Below are positions 1 through 7,093 of a stretch of DNA of 26,070 nucleotides, one piece after another. The DNA comes from Bacteroidota bacterium (GTDB lineage Bacteria > Bacteroidota > Bacteroidia > Flavobacteriales > Weeksellaceae). The position numbers and the translations under genes were made by a program. The stretch lies in assembly GCA_023457935.1 (NCBI GenBank), contig JAEXBA010000090.1, forward strand, positions 1-26,070, written 5' to 3'. Numbering within the stretch: the stretch's first letter is position 1; the number at the start of each line of letters is the position of its first letter. Below the pieces are notes generated by a model. That model was not told the origin of the DNA, searched no databases, and saw only the letters and a program-made list of their open reading frames with translations.

Positions 1-25
1 AGCCAGGATCAAACTCTCCATTGTA
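1..25 (-). rRNA. rrs: 16S ribosomal RNA, 5' tip only (truncated by window edge)
   Basis: Read on the minus strand, this end gives AGAGTTTGATCCTGGCT, the nearly universal 5' sequence of bacterial 16S rRNA (the classic 27F primer site), preceded by TACAATGG as in flavobacterial 16S genes. Only about the first 20-25 nucleotides lie in the window; the rest of the rRNA operon continues beyond position 1. The exact mature 5' end cannot be fixed from sequence and may be a few bases either side of position 25. Confidence 0.95.
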
Positions 26-169
26 TGTTTGTCTGACTCACTCAAAGTTCTTTGACTTCGCTTTGGTTTTTATCCTTACTTGGTTGTTATATCTTATTTC
101 AATGATCTCCTAATCTTTCGCTTCCTCTTCACTCTCGCCCTGTCAGGCTATTGTTCCGATTTGCGAGTG

Positions 170-201
170 CAAAAGTATAAATCTTTTTTTAATTACACAA
201 A
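170..201 (-). promoter_or_regulatory. rRNA promoter, proximal (P2-like)
   Basis: On the minus strand there is a TACTTTTG box (positions 177-170), matching the Bacteroidota -7 consensus TAnnTTTG, and a TTTG box (201-198), matching the -33 element. They are separated by 20 bp, within the usual range for the Bacteroidota primary sigma factor. Transcription would start around 160-165, giving a leader of about 140 nt before 16S rRNA. Confidence 0.75.
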
Positions 202-346
202 TATTTCTTGAAAAAAATTTGAAATTTTATTTAACTGCTTTATTTTCAGTATAAAAATTTCAGAGATTTCGTTTCTCAATACTGTTCTTAAATTTTAATT
301 GTTGCTTCTGCGCTCCCTCAAGTAGTGTTCCTTACTTTTGGGACTG

Positions 347-377
347 CAAAGATACGCAGTTTTCGTTTCGCTCCAAA
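347..377 (-). promoter_or_regulatory. rRNA promoter, distal (P1-like)
   Basis: On the minus strand there is a TATCTTTG box (354-347) and a TTTG box (377-374), separated by 19 bp, again an exact match to both Bacteroidota promoter elements. It lies about 177 bp upstream of the proximal promoter in the same direction. Two tandem consensus promoters ahead of 16S suggest dual control of rRNA synthesis, as in other bacteria; that functional reading is inference. Confidence 0.75.
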
Positions 378-466
378 TCTTTTTTGAAAAAAATCTACAA
401 CAAATTCCTAAAATATTGAAAACCAGAATTAAAAATTTTACTTCGGATTTTCAACTGCTTTTCTCC

Positions 467-560
467 TAGCCCCGATTGAACGGCATGTGTGAGCTCTTTT
501 TGGCGGCGGAACGCAGTGGAGCCGGCAAAAAAGCGAGTAGTGAAAGCGGGATAAAGCTTC
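467..560. repeat. GC-rich imperfect palindromic intergenic element, possible structured RNA or dispersed repeat
   Basis: This block is clearly more GC-rich than the flanking leader. Its ends contain complementary pieces: AGC/CCCG at 468-474 against CGGG at 547-550 and GCT at 556-558, with the palindrome GAGCTC at 491-496 and a GC-rich middle. From memory, intergenic elements beginning AGCCCCGAT and ending near AGCGGGA recur in many Flavobacteriia genomes, and the Rfam Flavo-1 motif may be related. It lies directly downstream of the 224-residue secreted-protein gene and upstream of the rRNA promoters, so it could also act as a terminator or insulator. Orientation and function are not established. 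Confidence 0.4.
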
Positions 561-565
561 TGATA

Positions 566-1240
566 TTAAAACGGTGTATAGATTACCGACAGAAAATCGG
601 CAAAGGATCTTTCTAGAAGAATAATATCTCCTGACTTAAGGTTGACTCCAGCCGAACCGTACGGATTGGACTTCACCTTGAAAGCTGAAATCTGGAAATG
701 CTGCACTGGCTGCCCATCTTTTGCTGACAGCCGGAGCGTGGAGCCCAAAAATTTCTTTGTTGAAAACGTATACACTTCCCCTGCCGACATTGTGCGCTTT
801 GTGTACGTACGCGGTTCAAACGAGATGGTTTCGTCTGAAAACGCAATTTTCTGCTTCTGATCCGGTGAAGCAAATATATAAACGGTATTATCTTCCTTCG
901 GGAAATCACTGGCCGGAAGATAATACAGTTTTAAGCGGTAATTCCAGGGATCGAATTTTGGAGCTGAACCGTCGATGGTTTCAAAAGGCAGATAGGCAAA
1001 CGCATTGGCGCCAATTTCCTTGGCTTTCTGGTAGACTTTGGAAAAAACCAGCGCATCATCACCGGAAAAACCCTGCACCTCCACAATGCCGAGATACTCC
1101 GCGCCGGCCTGAGCCGTATCGATACGGTACAGCATTTTATCAGTATTGCTGTGGACACTAGCAACTTTGGTAAGGACTGCATTCTGTCCGAATGTAAGCA
1201 GGCCAGTGAAAAGTGCGACGATGAACAGGATATTTTTCAT
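566..1240 (-). CDS. Secreted protein of unknown function (224 aa)
   Basis: I do not recognise a family. The first 20 or so residues form a Sec signal peptide (MKN, a hydrophobic stretch, then FGQ), typical of flavobacterial exported proteins, so the mature protein of about 204 residues is probably periplasmic or outer-membrane associated. There is no lipobox cysteine, no further membrane segment and no cysteine-based motif. The stretch AKEIGANAFAYLPF (about residues 73-86) faintly recalls the conserved core of small YbjQ/RcsF-like envelope proteins, but this is weak. The start codon overlaps the stop of rfbD (TAATG at 1242-1238), so translation is probably coupled; it is the last gene of the thioesterase-rfbD unit. 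The GC-rich element follows immediately downstream. Confidence 0.8.
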   Translation of the reverse strand: MKNILFIVALFTGLLTFGQNAVLTKVASVHSNTDKMLYRIDTAQAGAEYLGIVEVQGFSGDDALVFSKVYQKAKEIGANAFAYLPFETIDGSAPKFDPWNYRLKLYYLPASDFPKEDNTVYIFASPDQKQKIAFSDETISFEPRTYTKRTMSAGEVYTFSTKKFLGSTLRLSAKDGQPVQHFQISAFKVKSNPYGSAGVNLKSGDIILLERSFADFLSVIYTPF

Positions 1241-2106
1241 TAGCTGTCTTTAAGAATATCGATACATTCCTGCAAACTCCATTCCCAATGCTTTGGTTCT
1301 ATTTTGTAGACTTCTTCAATTTTGTCGAGCGACATTGTACTGCGCTTCGGCCGTTTTGCGGGTGTCGGGAAATCTTCTGTGGTAATGGCGTTAAGTTTTA
1401 CATTACTTTCTGAAAACTCAGCAATTTTTGAAGCAAAGCCGTGCCAGCTGGTTTCCGGTTCGTTGGAAAAATGGAAAACTCCGTATGTTTTCGGCTGGTG
1501 ACGGATGATCTTCATGACCGCTTCTGCGAGGTCGTTGGCGTTGGTTGGCTGCCCGAACTGATCGGCAACAATTCCGAGTTCGTCTTTCTGGCTGAAAAGA
1601 TTCAGCATGGTTTTAACGAAATTCTTATTGAACTCTGAATACAGCCACGAAGTTCTGATTACGATTGTTTTCGGATTGATTTCCAGTGCCAACTCTTCAC
1701 CTTTTAGTTTTGAAGCGCCGTAAACGCCCTGCGGATTGGTAAAGCTGTCTTCGGAATACGAAATCTGGGTATCGCCGTCAAAAACGTAATCGGTTGAAAT
1801 ATGAATAAGCTCTGTTCTGTGTTTTTTACAGGCCTCCGCGAGGCTGGCCACTCCGTCTGCATTCACAGCAAATGCTTTTTCAGGTTCAGATTCTGCCAAA
1901 TCTACCGCAGTGTAAGCGGATGCGTTGATGCAGTAATCGGGTTTGTATTCGGCAAAGAATTCTTCAACGACATCTTCATCTGTAATATCCAGCGTTTCGG
2001 AATCTGTAAAGTTGAATTCGTATTCTAGTTCAAAATCCGGAGCAATTTTTCTGAAACAGTTTCCCAGCTGGCCGTTTCCGCCTATTACTAATATTTTGTT
2101 TATCAT
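1240..2106 (-). CDS. rfbD: dTDP-4-dehydrorhamnose reductase
   Basis: The protein reduces dTDP-4-dehydro-L-rhamnose to dTDP-L-rhamnose with NAD(P)H, the last step of the rhamnose donor pathway, in the cytoplasm. At 288 residues it has normal length. Visible are the N-terminal Rossmann motif GGNGQLG (9-15), the STDYVFDG segment and the catalytic YxxxK motif (Tyr129, Lys133 in VYGASK), followed by an RTSWLYSEF segment typical of RmlD proteins. The C-terminal PKRSTMSLDK segment also fits the family. Start and stop overlap both neighbours by TAATG. The partner genes rfbA, rfbB and rfbC are not in the window, so it would feed a rhamnose pathway encoded elsewhere, perhaps for the nearby polysaccharide genes. 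Confidence 0.92.
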   Translation of the reverse strand: MINKILVIGGNGQLGNCFRKIAPDFELEYEFNFTDSETLDITDEDVVEEFFAEYKPDYCINASAYTAVDLAESEPEKAFAVNADGVASLAEACKKHRTELIHISTDYVFDGDTQISYSEDSFTNPQGVYGASKLKGEELALEINPKTIVIRTSWLYSEFNKNFVKTMLNLFSQKDELGIVADQFGQPTNANDLAEAVMKIIRHQPKTYGVFHFSNEPETSWHGFASKIAEFSESNVKLNAITTEDFPTPAKRPKRSTMSLDKIEEVYKIEPKHWEWSLQECIDILKDS

Positions 2107-2591
2107 TATCTGTACAGTTTATTTTGTGAACGAAGGTAGTTGACTCTGCTCTGGAAGTCTTTCTGGTCAAGACTAACCAGAAATTGCTCAAACCGCTCTT
2201 TGATTTCTCCGGTTAGCACTTCTGATTTTCTCGTTCTCATATTAAAATAAATTACCGTTAACCACAGAACGGAATGTATGATTTTGCCGTCTTCGCTTTT
2301 CATCAGAATCTCCACTTTTGAAAGGCGGTCTGTAATATCAATGGTTTTACTCGTAATCAGAACTTTTTTGTTGGCTCTGATTTCCTTCAGGTAAGCAATT
2401 TCGTTCTGCAGAGCAATCCAAGTACATCCGGTTTCTTTAATGTAATCTTCATAAGTGAAGCCGTAAAATGATTCAACATGATCTTCACGCGCGTTCATCA
2501 TGTACTCGATATACTTTACATTGTTGAGATGGCCGATAGGATCACAGTCGCTGAAGCGGACTTTAACAACACTCGAAATTTCTTTTTCCAT
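2106..2591 (-). CDS. Acyl-CoA thioesterase, 4HBT/YbgC-type hotdog fold
   Basis: A 161-residue single-hotdog protein. The N-terminal segment RFSDCDPIGHLNNVKYIEYM (12-31) is the 4-hydroxybenzoyl-CoA thioesterase signature, with the catalytic Asp (Asp17 in CDPIGHLNN) and the downstream tyrosine-rich helix. Family members hydrolyse acyl-CoA or acyl-ACP thioesters in the cytoplasm; the substrate cannot be read from sequence. The stop overlaps the rfbD start (TAATG, 2108-2104), so the two are probably co-translated although their functions are not obviously linked. A TATTTTTG box lies immediately upstream of the start codon, which would give a nearly leaderless mRNA if used. Confidence 0.88.
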   Translation of the reverse strand: MEKEISSVVKVRFSDCDPIGHLNNVKYIEYMMNAREDHVESFYGFTYEDYIKETGCTWIALQNEIAYLKEIRANKKVLITSKTIDITDRLSKVEILMKSEDGKIIHSVLWLTVIYFNMRTRKSEVLTGEIKERFEQFLVSLDQKDFQSRVNYLRSQNKLYR

Positions 2592-2595
2592 GGTG

Positions 2596-2603
2596 CAAAA
2601 ATA
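2596..2603 (-). promoter_or_regulatory. Candidate -7 box for the thioesterase-rfbD unit
   Basis: Minus-strand TATTTTTG fits TAnnTTTG exactly and ends only 4 bp before the ATG. No TTTG/TTG element is visible about 19 bp further upstream, where the preceding operon's terminator lies. If it is real, the mRNA would have almost no 5' untranslated region. Its A/T-rich composition makes a chance match possible. Confidence 0.35.
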
Positions 2604-2605
2604 AA

Positions 2606-2637
2606 AAAACCACCCCGAAAAGAGATGGTTTTTATTG
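2606..2637 (-). terminator. Intrinsic terminator of the DUF6089-uppS-bamA-ompH operon
   Basis: On the minus strand a hairpin AAAACCATC / GGTGGTTTT (nine pairs, one G-T wobble, loop of about 9 nt) is followed by an uninterrupted T run. It lies just downstream of the last ompH-like gene and just upstream of the thioesterase start, so it separates the two transcription units. Confidence 0.8.
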
Positions 2638-2651
2638 GAATTCAGTTTCTA

Positions 2652-3152
2652 TTAAAGTCCAAGTTCTTTTTTCACAGCTGTAGTAGCATCCGGTCCTCCT
2701 TTGAAAACAAATGCTGAGCTGTTGGAATCCATGATATAATCCCAACCGTTAGCTTTTGCTGCTCTTGAAACCGCATCGTTGAATTTCTTCTCGATCGGAA
2801 GGTATGCCGCATCCTGCTTGGAAAGGAAATCCTTTTGTGCAGCATTACTCATCTGCTGAAGGTTATCCTGAAGTTTAGCCAATTCTGCTTCTCTCTGCTT
2901 GTTTACTTCTGCAGTCTGCTTTGGAGCATCCTCGCTGTATTTCTTAAGCAAAGCCTGAGCTGCGTCTGCCTGCTTCTTGATTTCTGCCTGCTTGGAATCT
3001 GTAAAAGCTTTCAATTGGTCGTCTGCTTTCTTTTTCTCCGGCATTGCGTTAAGAACTGCTGCAACATCCATTGTAGCAATTTTCTGAGCTTTTGCAACTC
3101 CTACAGCCAAAAACATCATTACTGCTGCAAATAATACACTTAATTTTTTCAT
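2652..3152 (-). CDS. OmpH/Skp family periplasmic chaperone (copy 1)
   Basis: A 166-residue protein with a signal peptide (hydrophobic segment ending in AKAQ, residues 1-22). KIATMDVAAVLNAMPE opens the Skp fold and is followed by a long, charged, Ala/Lys/Gln-rich coiled coil (about 38-110), the tentacle region of Skp. The C-terminal part (NGWDYIMDSNSSAFVFKGG) closes the beta body. Skp proteins hold unfolded outer-membrane proteins in the periplasm and deliver them to BamA, which is encoded two genes upstream in the same operon. The end LGL fits the family. It is a tandem paralogue of the gene at 3237-3770, 84 bp apart. The hairpin terminator follows. Confidence 0.88.
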   Translation of the reverse strand: MKKLSVLFAAVMMFLAVGVAKAQKIATMDVAAVLNAMPEKKKADDQLKAFTDSKQAEIKKQADAAQALLKKYSEDAPKQTAEVNKQREAELAKLQDNLQQMSNAAQKDFLSKQDAAYLPIEKKFNDAVSRAAKANGWDYIMDSNSSAFVFKGGPDATTAVKKELGL

Positions 3153-3236
3153 AATCCAGGTTAAATATTTAATTGTTCTTTTGTTTAGATATAAAGTTTG
3201 ATTTCAGGTTAAATTATCTTCTTGAAATTACTTCTT

Positions 3237-3770
3237 TTATTTTTTCTTTTCAGATGTTCCTTTCAAAAGGATATCCAATACTTTATCGGTATAATCGTAT
3301 CTTTTCTGAAGAAAGATGACACTGACGCTGTTGCTTTTATCAAGAACTATGCCCAAGCCGTTTTTTTCGCTCATCGTCTGAATCGCAGTCCAGATCTGAT
3401 CCTGAAAAGGCTGCATCAGGTTCGCTCTCAGTTTTGTAATCTCGCCGTTGGTTCCGAAGCGAAGACTGGTTGTAGTCTTGATGTTTTTTTCAAGATCCAG
3501 AACTTCTTTCTCGCGGGCCTTAAGCTGATCTCCCACCAAAAGTACTTTCTCACTTTCGAACGCAGATCTTTTTCTTTCGTATTCCGACTGCAGGCTTGAA
3601 AGTTCCTGCTGCCATGTTGAAATCTGCTGGTTTAATCTTCCTTCTGCTTCTTTGTACTGTGGCATTTTGTTCAGAACATAATCTGTGTCCACCACTCCAA
3701 TTTTTTGCGCGCCGGCATATGCGGCCACAAAGATAAGTGCAAAAGTGAAAATTATTTTCAAATTTTTCAT
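3237..3770 (-). CDS. OmpH/Skp family periplasmic chaperone (copy 2)
   Basis: The start is placed at the ATG at 3770-3768 because MKNLKIIFTFALIFVAAYAGAQ is a complete signal peptide; an upstream in-frame ATG at 3812 would overlap the end of bamA and put a non-signal sequence ahead of it. The protein is then 177 residues. KIGVVDTDYVLNKMPQYKEAE opens the Skp fold, a long coiled coil rich in Glu, Gln, Lys and Ser follows, and the C-terminal strand region contains LGIVLDKSNSVSVIFLQKRYDYTDKV. It ends in a Lys-rich tail. It probably escorts outer-membrane proteins to BamA, encoded 5 bp upstream. The tandem pair of divergent OmpH copies after bamA is a common Bacteroidota arrangement. Confidence 0.88.
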   Translation of the reverse strand: MKNLKIIFTFALIFVAAYAGAQKIGVVDTDYVLNKMPQYKEAEGRLNQQISTWQQELSSLQSEYERKRSAFESEKVLLVGDQLKAREKEVLDLEKNIKTTTSLRFGTNGEITKLRANLMQPFQDQIWTAIQTMSEKNGLGIVLDKSNSVSVIFLQKRYDYTDKVLDILLKGTSEKKK

Positions 3771-3775
3771 AACTG

Positions 3776-6319
3776 TTATAATGACTGGTTCATCAGGAAG
3801 TGGGTTCTCCATCCTGAAGGTTCGGTTCCCATAATGGTTTTGTCGAAACCGTAAGCAAAATCAAAGCCAATCAAACCGAAAGCACCCATGTATACTCTTA
3901 CCCCAACACCAACTGATCTTTTCAGCTGGAAAGGATTGTATTTACCCCAGGAGTTCCAAACGTTTCCGCCTTCAAGGAAGGTTAGTGCGTATATTTTTGC
4001 GGTCTGGTTAAGGGAGATTGGATATCTAAGTTCCATAGCAAAACGGTTGTAGATGGTTCCTCCACCAAGCTGTGTGATATCTTCGGCTCCTCCACCGTAT
4101 GTACTTGCATTTTCGTAACCTCTTAAAGGAATAAGTTCTCTACCGTCGAAACGACCACCAAACAGACCAGTACCACCAACGTAGAATCTTTCAAACGGCG
4201 GCGCGCCAAGTTCACTGTTGTAACCATCCATGAAGCCCATTTCTGCCACTGTCCTCAGTACCAGTTTCCCAATAACTTCATTATAAACATCAGCTTTCAG
4301 CTTTACTTTGTAAAACTCCATCAACTTATACTTGTCGATAGGTTTCATGTTTGTATAATCTTTATTACTGAACAGGGAATAAGGCGGCGTCAGTTTAACA
4401 GAGGCCTCAATATTGGATCCCGAAGTTGGGAAAATCGGGTCTACACCTGCAGAGTTACGGCTTAATCCCAGGTTCAGACTGAAATTCTTCGCAGAACCGT
4501 AATACTCGGTTGCTTCTCCAAACTGGAAAGGATAATTATTGAACTGATAGCTCTGGTACTGCAGACCTGTATACAGTGAGAAATAGTCATCCGGCCATTT
4601 CAGCAATCTGTTCAGTCCGGCAGCGGCCGAGAAAATATTCAGTTTCTGTGAGTTCGACAGATAATCTTTATAATTTACCAAGGACTGGTTCACACTGATG
4701 GAAAGTGCTGTAGGACGTGTTCCGAATAACCACGGCTCCACGAAGGAAATCCCGTAGTTCTGGAAATACTGTCCGGCCTGTGCCTGAATGGAAAGCGTTT
4801 GCCCGTCTCCCTGCGGAACCGGTCTGAAGTCTTTGAATTTCAGGAAATTTCTAAGTGAAAAGTTGTTGAACGTCAGTCCAAGTGTTCCAATGAAGGAATT
4901 ACCACCGTAACCAGCCTGAAGCTGAACCTGCGATGATCCTTTCTCTACAAGTGTCCAGTGAACATCCACGGTATTGTCTTCAGGATGCGGCTGAATATCC
5001 TGCCCAACCTGCTGAGGATCGAAAAACTGCATTCCTGCAAGGTCGAAGTAGGTTCTCTTTATATCACTTTTTGCAAAAAGATTTCCTGGTTTAGTTCTCA
5101 GCGCTCTCAGTACGACATGGTCATGGGTTGTCGTGTTCCCGCTCCATGTTACTCTGTTCCAGGTTGCTTTTTCACCTTCCGAGATACGGATTTCCAGATT
5201 AATGGAGTCGCCGTTTACGGATTTTTCTACCGGTGTAACGTTAGAAAAAAGGTAACCGCTGTTCATGTAAAGGGACTTGATATCAGAATCGTCGTCTTTA
5301 CCGCCGTCTTCACCAACTTTCTTATTGAAACCAACTGCATCGTAAATATCTCCTTTTTTGTAACCTAACAATCTCTCCAGATATTCTGTTGCAAAAGCCG
5401 TGTTTCCCGTGAAATTGATATCACCGATGTAGTACTGCTTCCCTTCATCAAGTTTAACATTGATTTCGTAATCGTTGTTCTTCGGATTTCTCCATACCGA
5501 ATCTGCAACTATCTGTGCATCGCGGTAACCCAGGGAATTGTAGTAGCTGATCAGATTTCTTTTGTCTTCCTCGTACTTTTCAGGAATAAACTTCGAAGGT
5601 TTCAGGATTCCCCCGATAGAAAACCTTTTCTGTTTGGTTTCCTTGAATCCTTTTCTGCGCAGTTTACTGTCAGTAACCGCATTATTGCCTTCAAATTCAA
5701 TATGATTGATTTTGACTCTTTTTCCTTTGTCTACCTCAATGGTCCAGTCCACCAGGTTAGGATCCTGGGCATTTACTTTATCCTGAATGCTGATCTTCGC
5801 ATCTGCAAAACCTTTCTTTACGTACTCCTGCGGAATAGTAGTCTTGAGTGTTGAAACAAGATTCTGGGTAATTTTAGTTCCCGGCTTCAGGTTATTGTCT
5901 TTTGCTAATTTTTCGTTTTTGGATTTACCGATTCCTTTTCCTGTGAATTGTACTTCGCCAAGTTCCTTTAGGTCTTCAAGGTAAAAACGGAGTATCACAT
6001 TTTCGCCTTCAATACTCTGAACATATACTTCAACCTCAGCAAACTGATTGGTTTCCCATAGTTTTTTGATCCCGTTACTGATTTTCTGTCCAGGAATATC
6101 AACAACTTCATTCTTGTAAAGTCCTGTAAATCTTAAAATCTGTGCTGCTGAATATTTCTTAACACCGTCCACTACGATGTCTTTCAGCACGTAAGTCCCC
6201 GTCTGGCTTTCTGCGTAAACAGGATTGTTGTCCTGCGTGTTGCCTCCCTGCGGCGTAACCTGGCTGTAAAAATGAGCCGAAGCCGCAAACATGATGATGG
6301 GAATGAATTTTAACTTCAT
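3776..6319 (-). CDS. bamA: Outer-membrane protein assembly factor BamA (Omp85)
   Basis: At 847 residues it has the normal length for this family. A signal peptide (about 1-20) is followed by a series of POTRA domains (about 45-460); VLKDIVVDGVKKYSAAQI, VKINHIEFEGNNAV and YIGDINFTGNTAF mark the starts of POTRA repeats. A C-terminal 16-strand barrel (about 465-847) follows, with the conserved L6-loop motif LRGYE near residue 730 (equivalent of VRGF/Y). BamA folds and inserts beta-barrel proteins into the outer membrane. It lies between uppS (22 bp upstream) and the two OmpH/Skp chaperones that deliver its clients. I see no frameshift or missing region. Confidence 0.95.
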   Translation of the reverse strand: MKLKFIPIIMFAASAHFYSQVTPQGGNTQDNNPVYAESQTGTYVLKDIVVDGVKKYSAAQILRFTGLYKNEVVDIPGQKISNGIKKLWETNQFAEVEVYVQSIEGENVILRFYLEDLKELGEVQFTGKGIGKSKNEKLAKDNNLKPGTKITQNLVSTLKTTIPQEYVKKGFADAKISIQDKVNAQDPNLVDWTIEVDKGKRVKINHIEFEGNNAVTDSKLRRKGFKETKQKRFSIGGILKPSKFIPEKYEEDKRNLISYYNSLGYRDAQIVADSVWRNPKNNDYEINVKLDEGKQYYIGDINFTGNTAFATEYLERLLGYKKGDIYDAVGFNKKVGEDGGKDDDSDIKSLYMNSGYLFSNVTPVEKSVNGDSINLEIRISEGEKATWNRVTWSGNTTTHDHVVLRALRTKPGNLFAKSDIKRTYFDLAGMQFFDPQQVGQDIQPHPEDNTVDVHWTLVEKGSSQVQLQAGYGGNSFIGTLGLTFNNFSLRNFLKFKDFRPVPQGDGQTLSIQAQAGQYFQNYGISFVEPWLFGTRPTALSISVNQSLVNYKDYLSNSQKLNIFSAAAGLNRLLKWPDDYFSLYTGLQYQSYQFNNYPFQFGEATEYYGSAKNFSLNLGLSRNSAGVDPIFPTSGSNIEASVKLTPPYSLFSNKDYTNMKPIDKYKLMEFYKVKLKADVYNEVIGKLVLRTVAEMGFMDGYNSELGAPPFERFYVGGTGLFGGRFDGRELIPLRGYENASTYGGGAEDITQLGGGTIYNRFAMELRYPISLNQTAKIYALTFLEGGNVWNSWGKYNPFQLKRSVGVGVRVYMGAFGLIGFDFAYGFDKTIMGTEPSGWRTHFLMNQSL

Positions 6320-6341
6320 TGTATAATTTTACTACTTTTTT

Positions 6342-7091
6342 CTACTTTTTTTCAAGCTGTTCGCTTGTTTTGCCGTACCTTCTTTCCTTGTTCTGATAAT
6401 CCAGAATACACTGAAAGAAAATATCCTTTGAGAAATCCGGCCACAGTACATCCAGGAACTGAAGTTCGGCGTAAGCAAGCTGCCAAAGCAGGAAATTGCT
6501 TATCCTAACTTCCCCGCTTGTCCGGATCATGAGATCTACCGGCGGAAAACCTTTGGTGTAAAGATGGCTCTCAAAAACCTCTTCTGTTATATCCTCTTCA
6601 TTTAACTCTCCGTTCTTCACTTTTGTACTGATTTGCTTTACGGCTGACAGAATTTCTTTCTGGGAGCCATAGCTCAGCGCTAAAATGAGGTTTCCTTTGG
6701 TATTGTTTTTTGTAAGTTCGGTTACATGCAGCAGCTGATCTTTTACCAGTTCCGGAAGCTTTCCGATATCACCGATAACATGCAGCCGCAATCCTTTCGT
6801 GAAAATCTCTTCTGCCTCAAGCAAAAGTGTTTCCGAAAGTAAGTTCATCAGTGTACTTACTTCATTATCGGGACGGTTCCAGTTTTCTGATGAAAATGTG
6901 TAAAGCGTCAGATACGGAATATTGATCTCATTACAGGCATTAATCGCATTCCGAACTGCATTGATCGCATTTTTGTGTCCGAAGGTTCTTTCTTCGCCTC
7001 TGGATTTTGCCCATCTGCCATTGCCATCCATAATGATGGCGACGTGCTGCGGCAAATTTTTGAGATCGATTTTATCTTTTATCAGCGACAT
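6342..7091 (-). CDS. uppS: Isoprenyl transferase, undecaprenyl diphosphate synthase
   Basis: The enzyme condenses isopentenyl diphosphate onto farnesyl diphosphate in cis to give undecaprenyl diphosphate, the lipid carrier for peptidoglycan and polysaccharide assembly. The signature MDGNGRWAKSRG begins at residue 21 (catalytic Asp22). GHKNAINAVRN, YTFSSENWNRP and the C-terminal RTSGEVRISNFLLWQLAYAE complete the cis-prenyltransferase motifs. At 249 residues it has the usual length. It sits 2 bp downstream of the DUF6089 gene and 22 bp upstream of bamA, so it is co-transcribed with outer-membrane assembly genes. Its product also supplies the WecA-type enzyme encoded at 11596-12714. Confidence 0.95.
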   Translation of the reverse strand: MSLIKDKIDLKNLPQHVAIIMDGNGRWAKSRGEERTFGHKNAINAVRNAINACNEINIPYLTLYTFSSENWNRPDNEVSTLMNLLSETLLLEAEEIFTKGLRLHVIGDIGKLPELVKDQLLHVTELTKNNTKGNLILALSYGSQKEILSAVKQISTKVKNGELNEEDITEEVFESHLYTKGFPPVDLMIRTSGEVRISNFLLWQLAYAELQFLDVLWPDFSKDIFFQCILDYQNKERRYGKTSEQLEKK

Positions 7092-7093
7092 AT

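Larger units (their letters stand above)
26..465 (-). promoter_or_regulatory. rRNA operon leader and upstream control region
   Basis: This is gene-free, AT-rich DNA between the 16S 5' end and the next gene. It carries two promoter matches (listed separately) and, close to the 16S, a perfect inverted repeat TCAAAG-TT-CTTTGA at 42-55 that would form a small hairpin in the pre-rRNA leader. The few ORFs here are short and have no protein-like character. The layout, with tandem promoters followed by a roughly 140-nt leader, is what is expected in front of an rRNA operon. I did not recognise a confident boxA antitermination sequence. Confidence 0.75.

Noticed and set aside
721..1161. Plus-strand open frame of 146 codons opposite the secreted-protein gene
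   Set aside because: Its translation is rich in Arg, Trp and Pro with no domain, and it lies antisense to a frame with a clear signal peptide and a coupled start. It is a shadow frame.
3771..3812. Upstream start for the second ompH-like gene inside the end of bamA
   Set aside because: It would place 14 polar residues before a complete signal peptide; the ATG at 3770 fits exported proteins.
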